From Durusdinium trenchii (lineage: Eukaryota; Sar; Dinophyceae; Suessiales; Symbiodiniaceae): DNA of 64,000 bases. Of this stretch, positions 1-10,355 are shown piece by piece (the stretch's first letter is position 1; every line of letters begins with the position of its first letter). Both the position numbers and the translations under genes were made by a program. The stretch lies in NCBI GenBank assembly GCA_963970005.1, contig CAXAMN010006502.1, positions 2,164 through 66,163 of the forward strand, written 5' to 3'. The notes under the pieces are model-generated. The model was not told the DNA's origin. It was given only the letters and a program-made list of their open reading frames with translations, and did not search any database.

Positions 1-134
1 GGTGTATGATGAGTGGTGTATGATGAGTGGTGTATGATGAGTGGTGTGAGATGAGTGATGTATGATGAGTGATGTATGATGAGTGGTGTATGATGAGTGG
101 TGTTTGTTGAGTGGTGTATGATGAGTGATGTATT
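1..134. repeat. 14-bp minisatellite, about 9.5 copies
   Basis: Head-to-tail copies of ggtgtatgatgagt with small changes (ggtgtgagatgagt, gatgtatgatgagt, ggtgtttgttgagt). The array runs off the left edge of the window, so its true length is unknown. Confidence 0.95.
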
Positions 135-570
135 GAACAGCTGTTGAATTCCGTAACACGGAAGTTTTGCACACTAAACTTCCTTTGATCAGGTTGGACT
201 TTACTCGGAGGTCAATCTGCTTTTTTATTGGTTTTAGTCTATTTGATTTTTCCCCTCTCAACCCACACCTCACAAGATACTCAATTTTCCGTGCCACACG
301 TTTGGCGAGACGAGTGTTTTTTCTGCCCAGACTTGCCTTACGTTCGGTCAACCGTGGATATCCACAGACACGAAACGCAGGACGCTGTGATGCATCTCTC
401 CGTACAAGTTTCTGTGCGCATGCTGTTGAGGACACCCGTCGGAGCATGGGCCAAATTGCGTTCAACGATCCACTCCCCTTAGCCTAGGGGACTGCGGGTT
501 TCATGCTGATATCTGATAGCCAGCCTTACGCTCAAGAGACCCCCTGCCTTGTAAGTGTTCCATACGCAAG
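135..570. other. Unassigned spacer
   Basis: Frames here are short and none resembles a known domain. I see no RNA gene or clear repeat. Confidence 0.5.
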
Positions 571-1072
571 ATGGCACCGAAAGCGATGACCGTGGAACAA
601 CGCCTGAACCAGCTGGAGGAATTCAGGCACGACGTGAATGTAGTGACTCGGGCCCGTTTGGAGAATACCCCCAAAGCCCTAGAGCTTTGCATTGAAGCGT
701 CAGAGTCGCGTGACTTTGAAGTTTAAGGAAAAGCTGGCAGAGGCCCTACTGCTGGACCTAGACCCACTCCTGCCCACTCTGTTCCAAGAACCCAGGTTGT
801 CCCAAATCCGCGGTGAATTGGCTGAAACCCTGAGGCCGGAGTGGTTCGTAGGCATTTTCGCAGTGGCAACCCGTGAATTTAAGCACGCTAAAGTTCTAGA
901 CGTCCGTTTGAGATTTGGGTTACGGGCCATACGTCTCCATGACCTCGTGAAGACTGAGCTGGGACCGAAGAGATGGAAAGGCGGCGAGCCAAGCGCCGCG
1001 GCCGCTCAAGGTCCCAAAGGCGCGACAAGAGGGGCGCTGATTTTCCCTAGATTGGCTGACTTGCGACGGTGA
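571..1072 (+). pseudogene. Possible ORF1-like retroelement fragment, frameshifted
   Basis: An ATG at 571 opens a charged, helical-looking peptide (MTVEQRLNQLEEFRHDV and onward) that stops near 725. A second frame overlaps it near 710 and continues to 1072 (VTLKFKEKLAEALLLDLD, then TLRPEWFVGIFAVATREF). Joined, the two parts read like one protein of about 165 residues, so a one-base indel near 710-720 is likely. I do not recognise a family. Its place just upstream of an F3 retroelement suggests a retroelement-associated ORF, but a host gene remnant cannot be excluded. Confidence 0.3.
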
Positions 1073-1261
1073 CGACAAAAGCTGTGAGCTTCCTGTGTTT
1101 TTCTTCCGTCCTGCCTTGCAGCTGCCACCATCGCAGCAAAGAGCGCCGCGGTCGCGAGTCCCAGACCAATCCCAAAGCCCTCGAAGAGTGCCAGCTTCGG
1201 CTGGATCAGCACGGGGAGCGGCTGACGCGTGCCACTCAGCTGACCCTCCTCGCCAGCCGGG

Positions 1262-2341
1262 ATGCTGGCGAGCAAAAAGCCAGTGTGGGATCAAGAGCAC
1301 CAGCACCTGTCCAATGCGGTCCTACTTGGCTCCACCTCGCTACAGGAGGGCGGAAAACTTTGGCGTCAAAAAGTCTATGATGCCGCTGTCTGGGGGGCGC
1401 AAGTCTTCCCGCGGCCACACTCTACTCCGCCAACTCAGCGGCCGGGTCCGCGCCGGACCGATCGGCCGGTGCGCCGGAATTTCGCTCAAACCACTCAGTT
1501 CTGTTTAGACCATTTACCTGACCGTATCTCGGACAGCTGTTCTGCCCTCTTAGCCCGTGAACATGACCTTGGTGGCCGTGGTGCTCTCGGGGCGCAGCTG
1601 GTTCAAATGTTTCACACCGCATTTGGTCCTGGCTGGCGGGACTTTGATGCTGGCTCTCTCCTCGCTCACCTTGATTCCCTGCCGGAGTGGGCTGCATGTC
1701 TGAACGATTTGTTGCTCTTACTAATTATAGAGTCCTTGCTTCGTTGCCCTTCGCTGCCTGTTCCCCCGGCGGCCCCACCTGCACCATACCGTCTGACCGG
1801 TAAACAGCCCGCCGCTCGTCTCATCGACCCACGTTTCATTCCACCGGTTGCTGATGCTCCACCCCGAGTTTTCCCACCCCGTATGACCATCCGTCCGGAA
1901 AACTGTTACCGTATCCACCAAGAAGGGAATTTTTCTTGCGCTCTCTGCAACCGTGTTTTTCCTTCTGGCAGCGCCCTTGCCTCTCATGTTTGCCTTACGC
2001 ATACCAAGGGTACCTTCCGGGAGGCTGGTTTCGGGTGCTCCTGCTGTCCGCGGATTTTCCGTAGAGAAAGTGCTCTCCGGTCACATCTGAGAGTTGACCA
2101 TGCTGCCGACGCAATGGCTGAAATATGCCCGCGTTGCCAAGGGGTTTTTCCTGGTCGCCCTACCATGCTGCTTCATCTTGCCCAAGATCACGAGGTCACG
2201 AGTTTCGTGTATCCCATGCCGTGTCCGTTGTGCGTTCAGCGCAATCGTCTTCCCGTGCGCATTATGACCAATCCCTTGACCTTTAAACGACGCCGCACAT
2301 CTTGTCACATGCGTGATCGGATACGGGTCTATGATCCCTAG
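1262..2341 (+). CDS. F3 zinc-finger ORF (C2H2, ORF1-like), intact copy
   Basis: A 359-codon frame. The N-terminal part is Pro/Arg-rich; residues from about 215 carry C2H2-type fingers: CALCNRVFPSGSALASHVCLTH, whose spacing is C-x2-C-x12-H-x4-H, then GCSCCPRIFRRESALRSHL with a following H, ICPRCQGVFPGRPTMLLHL with a following H, and a last CPLC..H pair. In non-LTR elements such fingers usually belong to the nucleic-acid-binding ORF1 protein. The frame from about residue 15 matches the frameshifted copy at 41189-42314, which shows it is real coding sequence. The true start is uncertain, because similarity to the other copy begins a little after the ATG used here. It ends 90 bases before the next ORF. 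Confidence 0.8.
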   Translation: MLASKKPVWDQEHQHLSNAVLLGSTSLQEGGKLWRQKVYDAAVWGAQVFPRPHSTPPTQRPGPRRTDRPVRRNFAQTTQFCLDHLPDRISDSCSALLAREHDLGGRGALGAQLVQMFHTAFGPGWRDFDAGSLLAHLDSLPEWAACLNDLLLLLIIESLLRCPSLPVPPAAPPAPYRLTGKQPAARLIDPRFIPPVADAPPRVFPPRMTIRPENCYRIHQEGNFSCALCNRVFPSGSALASHVCLTHTKGTFREAGFGCSCCPRIFRRESALRSHLRVDHAADAMAEICPRCQGVFPGRPTMLLHLAQDHEVTSFVYPMPCPLCVQRNRLPVRIMTNPLTFKRRRTSCHMRDRIRVYDP

Positions 2342-2431
2342 GGGTTCGTGGCCTGGCTGTGTTTCTTGCATTGTTGGTGTGTGCCTTCCTCAGACTGCTT
2401 GGCTCGAACTTGTTGTCCGGTAGTCGCTGTC

Positions 2432-3145
2432 ATGCCGCCCTCTGGTAGTAGTGCCCGCGGCCGCAGCCCTGTCACCAAGCGAGACTTTCGAAAGGGGCGT
2501 GATGATCTGGTCCATACCACAGGCCGCGTGGATCAGCTCGAAAAGAAGCTGCATACTGTTGGTGACCTGGCGGTGCAGACCGCGCAGGAAGTGGCAGTGT
2601 TACGATCGGAATTGCAGATCGTGTTTCTTGCAAGTGGCTCTGCCATCACACGGCTCACAGAAGAATTGGCGGCATACAACGAAGGCAAAGCTGCTGTGGC
2701 TCATGGGACTGCCGAACGCGGCCCACCTCTCAAGGTCAGGCTATACCGCAAGCTGCTCCAGTGCGTGGAGGCGCAGGCCGAACCATTTCCGGCTATTACG
2801 CGTAATGCCATCCGCCCTCCGCCTGAAGGCAAGCCTTGGATCCTTGTGTGTACCTTTGCCGCGTCTGAGAGCGGACGTGCTCTGCGTCGCCTGTGGGGGG
2901 CGCCGGCGCTGGCTGGTCTCTGGACCAAGATGGCAAATGGGGCATGGCCCTCAGTGGGGGTCAAAGCTGGCGTCCCCAGACCTTCGCGTAAGGTGTTGGC
3001 CGCTGTTGCGGATGCGGTTGGTGTGTCGGTCAAAGGGAAAGGCAAAGGTGAGGGCGGTCCCTCTCATGTCAGTCCCAAGCGGTCTGCGAGCGGCCGGCGA
3101 CGGAAACGAAACTCGCCGCAGCCGGCGAGCTCGTGCCTTGGATGA
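2432..3145 (+). CDS. F3 second ORF, coiled-coil plus basic tail
   Basis: About 237 codons from the ATG at 2432, chosen because the 42407 copy starts at the same MP(P)SGSSARGRSPV sequence. A heptad-rich stretch (RVDQLEKKLHTVGDLAVQTA) is followed by a conserved block containing CTFAASESGRALRRLWGAP and a Lys/Gly/Arg-rich tail. Three copies of this ORF exist in the window, at 2.4, 8.3 and 42.4 kb, so it is a retroelement protein. Coiled coil plus basic tail fits an ORF1-type RNA-binding protein that oligomerises; that role is inferred. I do not recognise a named domain. Confidence 0.7.
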   Translation: MPPSGSSARGRSPVTKRDFRKGRDDLVHTTGRVDQLEKKLHTVGDLAVQTAQEVAVLRSELQIVFLASGSAITRLTEELAAYNEGKAAVAHGTAERGPPLKVRLYRKLLQCVEAQAEPFPAITRNAIRPPPEGKPWILVCTFAASESGRALRRLWGAPALAGLWTKMANGAWPSVGVKAGVPRPSRKVLAAVADAVGVSVKGKGKGEGGPSHVSPKRSASGRRRKRNSPQPASSCLG

Positions 3146-3599
3146 CAACTTTTGACTTGCCCTTCTACATGCAGTGCGCACCGGTCTCGTCCGGGCGCGG
3201 GGCCTGGTCTCGCCCAGGTCCCCTTTCACCTTCCTATCAGTGGGGTGGACTTCAGCCGCGGAATCGCGGATGAGAAGTACCTCCCGACTTGCGATGACGT
3301 ACCTCCACCTCCACGCAGGACCCACGCTAGGACTTCCGGGAGGGTTTTTTTCGTTCGCTTACGGGTCCGGGTGGCCAGCGGTAACCTACAGTTGGGTGGT
3401 TGTGTTTGGTTTGTTTGTTTGGTTTGATGTAGGGCTAACGGAGGACGCGGGACGCTCGTTTAGGGATTTGAGCCGGGGCAGTCCCTCCTGCGGGAGGTGC
3501 TGCACTCTATACCCCTACGATGGTGTCAGACACCCTGGAGTAGCCTGACTAGCTCCTGTGGGGTTTTCTCTTTTGTCCAAGACCGTACACTTAACACCG

Positions 3600-4330
3600 A
3601 CCCTGGTTTCCATGCGCGAGCGCAGCCGCGAATGAAGGCTGGGCAGAGCCTGACTTCACCTCGTAAGTGGAAACGTCGCTGTGAAGAGGTCACGTGGGGA
3701 TTGTGGAACGTTCGTTCATTTTACTCGCAGTTGCGGGTGGATGGGGAGGGTCTGCTGCAAGTTGAGGGTACTGACCCAGAGGCTCCTGCCACGTTTTGTT
3801 CTGTTCTGGCTAAAGCTGGGATCTCTCTTTGTTGTATTTCCGAACATAGATGGCGAGGCGAAGATTCTTTTGGGGACCACCTTATTCTCTTTTCGGGTTT
3901 GCCCTGGTCTGCCACCAAAGCTGAACAGGGTGTTGGCATTGTACCGAACCCTGCTACGCAGAGGGCCTGGCATGCTGCCGATTCGTTTTTCGAATTTGGT
4001 GGTAGTCGTTTGCTCCGTATTACAGTAAGCTGGTTCTTATAACCGACGGGTTGTTAATATTATCTTTGTTTATTATGCTCCCACTTTTAATTCCGAAGAG
4101 GCTGTCAAAGGCCGCTTCTATGCCGATCTGACTCGCATGCTCCGCTCCGTCCCGGCGTCCGAGGAAGTGCTCGTTTTCGGAGATTTTAACGCCCAAGTAG
4201 GGCGACCGGCGGCTTCGCAGCTACGCGGGCAGACTGACGAAGGATTCCTTGATGAGAACCTCATCGTAGGCCCCTATACTCTTCATCACACCAATTCCAA
4301 GGGTGAACGCTTGGAACTGGCAACCCATTT
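3600..4330 (+). pseudogene. F3 EEP endonuclease domain, broken
   Basis: The first frame carries EEP motifs: WGLWNVRSFYSQL (strand 1), then LCCISEHRW (the catalytic Glu motif). It stops at 4042. A shifted frame continues through IIFVYYAPTFNSEEAV and VLVFGDFNAQVG, the GDFN motif, at about 4170-4198. After about 4310 the reading no longer looks like an endonuclease. EEP (APE-type) domains nick target DNA for target-primed reverse transcription. The C-terminal SDH motif and all of RT are missing, so this copy is dead. Confidence 0.75.
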
Positions 4331-4529
4331 GGAAGCACTCCAAGCGCTGCCAATGGCAGTTGAAGCCATTTCCCATGGCGAACCCTTCCGCAACTCAGAG
4401 AACGCTTACCTGCTGCGGGAAAACCTCCTGCATGAGCACTGGAGACCGCTCCAGGGACGCGACAAAGAGCTGGGCTGGGATGGAGGCCCGCCACATGCCC
4501 TCTCAACCTGCTGCCATTACGGTTTTCCG

Positions 4530-5709
4530 GCCGGATTGCTCCCGTTTTTCATGGTGGTCCTTCGTTTTCCTCGCCAAACGTCCCGGTTGTTAATGCCTCT
4601 GGGGTTTCGGGTTGCTGCTTTTGGGTCGCTTGTGTGGGGTTCCCTCTGTTTCTTCTGTTTGTTTGTTTCCCTCCTCTCCCCCCTCTTCCAGCTCTGCTGA
4701 CAGTTTTGGGGTGGGGCTGAGCTGTGGGTGCTGGGGCGCTGTTGGCTGCAGGCCCCCTTGTTACCCTCTCCTCCCACTCTGTTGTGTATTTGGGTTGCTT
4801 CTTGCGGTTAGCTTGCCTTGTTCCACTGTTTGCTCTGACCGTTTACTAGGTGGGCTGACGTTCAGGCACGTTTCGTGTCTGCGTACTATTGAGTTTCACT
4901 CGGTTTGGTGTTTTGCAGGAGTGTACGAAGGAATGCCCGATTTGGGCGATATCCTACCACCACGACTTGCGATGACCCGGCCAAAGTCGTACCTCCACCT
5001 CTCCGTGGTGGCCGGGAGAAACCCACCGTGAAATTTCCCCCCGATGGGGGCGTCGGCCTAGCAAGCCGGCGTCCCGACATAGTTTGCTTGCGCACGGAAT
5101 ATATCTAACCGATCGATGTCGACTTCACCGATTCTGCCACTAGTGACGGACGGACAGCTGGACACTGCCTCGGTGTGGTTGGCGGTCAAAGTACACCAAA
5201 TTTACATTTGGGGCTTGGAACGTTCGTTCGCTGAATTCTCAATTGATAGTAAATGCTAACGGGGAACTTCAGATACTTGGCAAGGAACCTCAGAAACTCA
5301 TGGATCTTTGTTCGGAACTCTCTCGTCAGAACTTATCACTTTGCGCTATCTCTGAGCATCGCTGGAAAGATACTGGATGTTACCTAAGGTTAATTCGGAC
5401 TGGACGTTTGTTTATTCGGGGGTACCACATGCTGACATGGCGTGTAAGGGTGTTGGTTTTTTGTTGAATCGGCCTCTCCATCGGGCCTGGCAAGCTGCGG
5501 GTGAGTTGTGTGAATTTGGTGGTCCACGGTTACTTCGGATTCGGATCCTGCTTCGTGGCCGATTCTTCTCCCGCATCTCTTGCTATATGCGCCCACGTTT
5601 AATTGTTCGGACTATGAAAGGGACGATTTCTATAAATCCTTAGCCTCCATGTTGGACGCCGTTCCTGTAAAGGATGAATTGATCTTGCTTGGTGACTTTA
5701 ACGCTAGGG
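4530..5709 (+). mobile_element. Non-LTR retrotransposon F3, second fragment (F3-1b)
   Basis: Noncoding leader-like sequence (4530-5190), then an endonuclease start. Its leader contains cgacttgcgatgac followed by gtacctccacct, as F3-1 does at 3280-3310. It ends abruptly at about 5709 against AT-rich DNA, so it is truncated just after the GDFN motif. Confidence 0.7.
5200..5709 (+). pseudogene. F3-1b EEP endonuclease N-terminal half, frameshifted and truncated
   Basis: WNVRSLNSQL at about 5212, LCAISEHRWKDTG at about 5338, then frame changes through GVGFLLNRPLHRAWQAAGEL, and ELILLGDFNAR ending at about 5708. These are the same motifs, in the same order, as in the endonuclease at 3.7-4.2 kb. At least two frameshifts separate them. 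Confidence 0.75.
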
Positions 5710-6425
5710 TACTTAGGTGTCACTTTTGATTTGCTAAGTACTTATAAGTCACTTAGAAAAAACTAAAAAAGTTATACCGTAAATTTTGTAACTGTAAAAA
5801 ACATTGATTTCTTTAATGTTTGCAAATTGCAATTGTTGAGCTCCAAAGTGTACAAAAAGCCATTGTTGAATTTTCAGACTCATTGGCTCATTGGATTTTA
5901 ACTTACTAAGGTGTTCATGCTAAGCCGAAGCAAAAATACAATGCATAGTCAGTGTGACGTGATTTTTTCAAAAACATGACCAAATTTCAAGTTCTTTGAT
6001 TTGAGCCGCTGATATGTGGTCCTCACCGCAGAAAGTAAAACAAAGAATATTCTGCAAACTATTTGTTTTGTATATATATGTTTACATGTGTATGATGACT
6101 GTTATTTGTATAATATAGGTTGACGATTCATTGCTATAAATAGTATATAGGATAATACATGTACACACGATAGAGATATATAGTATATATGATATGATAT
6201 GCAAATGTCATTTAAGTATTAAATATTATATTTGCTTACAATACGTGTATACACAAAAGGTTTGATTGCGCTGTCATCATCGACGATAGAAACTGCATTT
6301 TTCGATATATAAACCGCACATAACACATTTGAAAACATATATTTAGACACTGTTTCACAAATTTATTATACTTATATACATATGTATGTACACCTGAATA
6401 TCATATACAAAGAGTTGTTTGAATG
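5710..6425. other. AT-rich spacer
   Basis: A sharp drop in GC from the F3 junction at 5709. No credible coding frame; runs of tatata occur at 6065-6090 and 6170-6200. It probably belongs to the same DNA element as the hairpin array and antisense ORF to its right. Confidence 0.5.
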
Positions 6426-6426
6426 C

Positions 6427-6516
6427 GCGGTAATCACCGCATATATGAAAGCATGCGGTAATCACCGCATATATAAAATAACGGTAAGAACCGTTTCAAA
6501 CTGCGGTGATGACCGC
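6427..6516. repeat. Array of four 14-bp hairpin motifs
   Basis: gcggtaatcaccgc at 6427-6440 and again at 6455-6468, acggtaagaaccgt at 6481-6494, gcggtgatgaccgc at 6503-6516. Each has 5-bp perfect arms and a 4-base loop. They lie just past the end of the antisense ORF at 6525, where subterminal repeats of a CACTA-like DNA transposon would sit. Confidence 0.8.
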
Positions 6517-6524
6517 AATTTTTT

Positions 6525-7380
6525 TCATCGCAGGATGATGATCTCATTTGCATCCTTGCTACAAAATGTAGTTCTCAATGCCGTTTGAAGAGCTTGTAGT
6601 GGTACAATGAGGTCATCCTTTGTTTTGGCCCAACGGCTCCAAAGCATGGAGCTCTTGGGTCCTCCTGCCACGAAGCGTAGTTTGACTCCTGCAACTGAGA
6701 TTCTATCCTCAACGCCACTGCCTGTTTGTACTTTTTCTTGCACACATCCCAAGACTTGTATAGCCGAATGTTCATCCATCATCATCACATTTCCAGCCTT
6801 AATATCACCCCAGCAGCAAAACACATGTCTTGCAACGCGCACATTCTCTGTCGATGAGGAGTCCAGCTGTGCTCGAAGGATAATTTCGTCCCAAAACCCT
6901 CCAAACGACTGATGCGAGGACAAAGCACATGTTTGAAGGTGTTGTTCTTCCGCTCACCAGGGAAACAATCCAACAAAATGCCAGCATCCAAGGCTTGCTG
7001 CTCAATGTGACTTGCAAAGTGGTGTTTGGGACGAACTTTGTCAGCTGTGTAACACGTGATGAAGAGTTCCAGGTGTGCTTGCTGCAGCTTTTGGAGTCCG
7101 TGTATTGTATCAATGCAGTTCTTTGCGTTTAGAATATGGGACGTCACTCTCCACAACGCAATCAATGATCTGACATGTGGTCGCACCTCTTCACAATTAT
7201 CCAACATTTCGATTGCAAAAAAACCCAGCAATGGTAAAACATCCAAGCACTGTGATGCACTTCCTTTGTAGTCCTGGCCTTCCTTCAACAATTTTGCAGA
7301 AACCAAATCTTTGAGGTTTCCAGAAGTATCAATTCCAGACGCGTTTGTTCTGTCCCAGCAGCTGGAAAAGAACAATTCTA
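6525..7380 (-). pseudogene. Transposase-like ORF remnant, one frameshift
   Basis: On the minus strand a frame from about 7380 down to 6785 encodes a protein with VRPKHHFASHIEQQ and LLDCFPGERKNNTFKHVL. A second frame (6525-6923) takes over around SRLEGF/WDEIILRAQLDSS and ends at 6525. A PKHH-type motif followed by an ERK motif recalls the C-terminal part of CACTA/TNP2-like ORFs common in dinoflagellate repeats, but I cannot assign the family firmly. Its upstream half is cut off by the F3-3 sequence beginning near 7381, so the protein is truncated as well as frameshifted. Confidence 0.45.
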
Positions 7381-7382
7381 GT

Positions 7383-8950
7383 TGATTCCGGGTGACCGAC
7401 CACCTCCCCTCAAATACCAGCTTTTTAAAGCTGTGAGACCAGGGCCTCGAAGGAGAGCCGAAGCAGCTTTTGGACCTCGTTGATCGGGCCGCTGTGGAGA
7501 GTTGTTTTCACTATGCCTGAGGACGACCGACCGTGGGTGCTTAACACAGCAGGTGGGCATCAGGCACGTGAATTATGCCTCTCGCCAAGTGTTCGCACTT
7601 GCTGCCAGAAGCAAGGCGGGAACTATCCTCCATGTGGCATACGCCCGGCACGGTTCCAACCGTCGCCCGTGCTTCGCAGGGTTCTTGTGGATGAAGGCCT
7701 CAGTCAGGATGAAATTCGGCAGTTCTGGAAGGGCGGCAAAGGCGGAGGTTCCAAAGGGTCCGGCTCTCGCTCCAATGCCGAGGGAGGTGGGCGAGGCCCC
7801 TCTATAAGCGCTCGGCAGACAGACGCGCCAGCGCCTTGTCGGCCGAGGATGGCCGGCAGCAGAAGCGCGTTTTCTGGCGCATTAGTACCTTTTCTTAGTT
7901 GTCTTTTGATTTCCAGGACCGTGTTATGTGGTGGTTCTGCCCACCACTTGAGCGCCCATCGGTTCCGTCCGGTGGGTTTGACACCTGCCCCGGTACCGCC
8001 CGGGCAGGAAGAGGTCCTTGGCTTGTGTGTAACATGTTCCTTGTGCTGCTTACGTGACGTGGTTCGTGTTCTTTTCTTTGCTGTTTTCCCCCTTTTCGTT
8101 TCGTTAATAATTTGGGTCGGGTTGTTCTTGGTAACTGCCCTGGTGCCACCCCTGGTTTGGTGTCACTGTAGGTGTACGTCCGCTGAACAGTTTTGGAGTT
8201 TTGGTCCACCGTCTTTTACGTCGCATCCTAGGATCGATGAGCAATGGGCTTGGCAGAGCTTTGCTTTCGATACCAAGTGCGATGAGACGAGGACGAGTTT
8301 TGGTCCCGGGACTATGGATCTCGATGATCCGAAGAAGTCCACTTCCAGACTTGCGATGAAAGACTTCAAGAGGGCTCGGGATGACCTTAATCATACAAAG
8401 GACCGCGTTGACCAAATGGAGCGGCGTCTTGGCGTTGTCGGCAGACCGCCCAAGATGTGGCAGCCCTACGGGCTGAGCTTCAGCTGGTGTTCTTCGCCAG
8501 CGGCTCTGCCAAGGCAGCGCTCGCTGCCGAACTGGCAGACTACAACGGTGGCAAGGCCGCAGTCGCCAATGGCACTGCAGACCGTGGCCCACCCCTCAAG
8601 GTCCGCATGTACCGTGTGCTTCTCCAGTGCGAAGACCAGGCAACTCCCTTCCCGGCGACCCAGGAGAGTGTTCGGGCCCTTCGGGCATTTGACGCTTCCT
8701 AGGCCATTCACAGCCTCGCGAACGCCAACCGCCCACCTCCTGATGACAAGCCCTGGGTCCTCTTGTGTACCTTTGCAGCGTCTGAGAGCGGTGCCTTAGA
8801 GCAAACTGATGAGACCTTTATGGTTGGATTCAGCTTGGCCGCTGTTAGCGGCATGTTCTCTGATGGGCAGGTATGGCGCTACCCTCGCCGCTTGACGAAT
8901 ACGACTACTACTGGGGCCCCCCTGCTCTTGCCCTGTGGAAGCGTCTGTAA
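7383..8950 (+). mobile_element. Non-LTR retrotransposon F3, copy 3 (fragment)
   Basis: It starts abruptly against the antisense transposase-like ORF. It holds a GC-rich 5' part with an unassigned peptide (VLVDEGLSQDEIRQFWKGGK, about 7680), a T-rich linker (7880-8300) and the coiled-coil ORF described next. It ends near 8950, where AT-rich DNA begins. Neither endonuclease nor RT is present. Confidence 0.7.
8314..8950 (+). pseudogene. F3 coiled-coil ORF, broken copy
   Basis: ATG at 8314. The first frame reads FKRARDDLNHTKDRVDQMER. After a frameshift near 8440 the next reads LRAELQLVFFASGSAKAALA, stops at a TAG near 8701, and resumes as PPPDDKPWVLLCTFAASESG, followed by a diverged YDYYWGPPALALWKRL, which matches the LWGAPALAGLW block of the 2.4 kb copy. 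It is a relative of the intact copy with at least one frameshift and one stop. Confidence 0.7.
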
Positions 8951-8972
8951 GGTTGGGTCATACGTCATCATC

Positions 8973-9044
8973 ATATTTTTGGTCTCTCTTTCTTCAATTT
9001 TTTCAATCTACGCCTGAGGACAGCGTAAACGAGACCAAAAATAT
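8973..9044. repeat. Perfect 14-bp inverted repeat, 44-base loop
   Basis: atatttttggtctc at 8973-8986 is the exact reverse complement of gagaccaaaaatat at 9031-9044. Size and AT content suit a MITE-like or hairpin element. Confidence 0.75.
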
Positions 9045-9338
9045 TAAGACAGAAAGAAAAAGAAATGTAGTATGGATTTTTGCTATGGGGTTCTCTTGTT
9101 GCAAAAATGCAATGAACAATATCATCTTGTCATTCTATGGGTTGTTCTTCGTATTTTAATGTGGGATTTTAGTTATTATATATATAGTTAATATTAGAGC
9201 AACCCAAGAATATATAAGAAGAATGGCAAGATGACCACCACTTCTGTGGTGTTGCCCATACTTTATTCGCATTCGTTTCCTTAACTTAATATATAAAAGA
9301 AACGAAGGCCATCGGCTACCTCCTATAATCTCTTCAAT

Positions 9339-9386
9339 GATGGGATTTTATTAGTATATATCCTTGTTTTTCAATAAAATCCCATC
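9339..9386. repeat. Perfect 14-bp inverted repeat, 20-base loop
   Basis: gatgggattttatt at 9339-9352 pairs exactly with aataaaatcccatc at 9373-9386. Confidence 0.75.
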
Positions 9387-9444
9387 CTCAATCATATAGT
9401 GGCCTTTTGGCTTTACAGAATTGGTTTATGAGAGATTTTCAATA

Positions 9445-9640
9445 ACCACCACCACGACTACCACTACCACTACTACCACTATTACCATTCATACTACTAC
9501 TACTACTACTGCTACTACGACCACTACCACTACCACTACCACTACCACTACTACTACTACTACTACTCCTACTACTCCTACTACTCCTACTCCTACTCCT
9601 CCTACTCCTGCTCCTACTCCCATACTCCTACTCCTACTTG
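9445..9640. repeat. ACC/ACT/CCT trinucleotide microsatellite
   Basis: Imperfect run of accacc, actact and cctact triplets. Thr- or Pro-rich frames through it are not genes. Confidence 0.9.
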
Positions 9641-9838
9641 AACGACGGGTTTGTTGGAAACGTGTGGGCCATGTTTACAGCGACGACTTTTTTCTAGCAT
9701 CAATGCACAATGTTCAATCTTTGAGTGTTTTTTGTGGAGCAACAACTGCAAAGTGAATAGGTCTGGCTCTACTGCTTGCATGTGGATGCTTGTAGAACTT
9801 GATGTTAAATGTGTGGTATCAGTTGGTGCCTGACCAAG

Positions 9839-10136
9839 GATCACCGGCAAGCTCCCAGGCTATTTGTCCCCATCGGCCGGTCTTAAATTTGCCGACGTGC
9901 CAAACGGACTTGCAGCAATCTCCAAGGTGCCTGCAGCAGGTTGGGGACAGATCTTGGCCTACATGGCATTCTGCGAGGTTTCCCAGGATCAGTCTCCTGG
10001 CACACCTGCGGCTGCTGGAGATTTTGGCTTCAAGGTCTTGACCTCATCCGATCCTGCTGAGAAGACCAAAAAACTTAGTGCCGAACTTGCCAATGGCCGC
10101 CTTGCGATGATGGCCATCATCGGGATGTTCTTCCAG
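9839..10136 (+). CDS. LHC polyprotein, first visible exon (C-terminal part of a unit)
   Basis: Chlorophyll a/c-binding light-harvesting protein of the dinoflagellate acpPC type, acting in the thylakoid membrane. The exon starts after accaag (AG|G) with the last base of a Glu codon. It encodes 99 residues: LPGYLSPSAGLKFADVPNG, helix 2 region VPAAGWGQILAYMAFCEV, and helix 3 with the family signature ELANGRLAMMAIIGMFFQ. In LHC helices 1 and 3 the E-x-x-N/H-x-R motif gives the pigment ligand and the Glu-Arg ion pair. The intron begins gtgctt at 10137. The upstream exon (helix 1) is not in the window, so this unit is partial. The next exon continues in phase. Confidence 0.93.
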
Positions 10137-10355
10137 GTGCTTGTCTCACGTGTACAAAGGTTTACCAGAAAAAACATATGAACCGGTTGTTTTTTTTTGT
10201 ATTTGCTGTGATACCTTTTCTTTGGGTCCTTCATGGGTTGCAAAAGGTGTGATTATCTACTGTCGTGAATGCAAAACAGCAGTCAACTTCCAAATCCTAA
10301 GTTTATTGTTTTTTGAATGTTTGCGTGGCATTATTCTCAAAGTGATAGCGTGCAG

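Larger units (their letters stand above)
1095..4330 (+). mobile_element. Non-LTR retrotransposon F3, copy 1, 3'-truncated
   Basis: Three coding blocks in order: a C2H2 zinc-finger ORF, a coiled-coil ORF, and the first half of an EEP-type endonuclease. The first two blocks recur in the same order near 41.2-43.1 kb (F3-2), and the coiled-coil block recurs near 8.3 kb (F3-3). No RT is left here. Boundaries are approximate. A 9-bp-arm hairpin (ctcgccagc/gctggcgag, about 1247-1270) lies just before the zinc-finger ORF. Confidence 0.8.
8950..9838. other. AT-rich spacer before the first recognised LHC exon
   Basis: No coding frame I can support. It holds the two inverted repeats and the microsatellite listed separately. 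The LHC exon that should precede 9839 is not found here or anywhere to the left. Confidence 0.6.

Noticed and set aside
7480-8799. 439-codon frame as a gene
   Set aside because: It crosses a T-rich linker and uses the wrong frame over the coiled-coil region; it is an accident of GC-rich retroelement DNA.
9656-9700. LHC helix-1 remnant (cgtgtgggccatgtttac)
   Set aside because: Only a short match with an extra base to cgtgtggccatgttcgcc; too weak to call.
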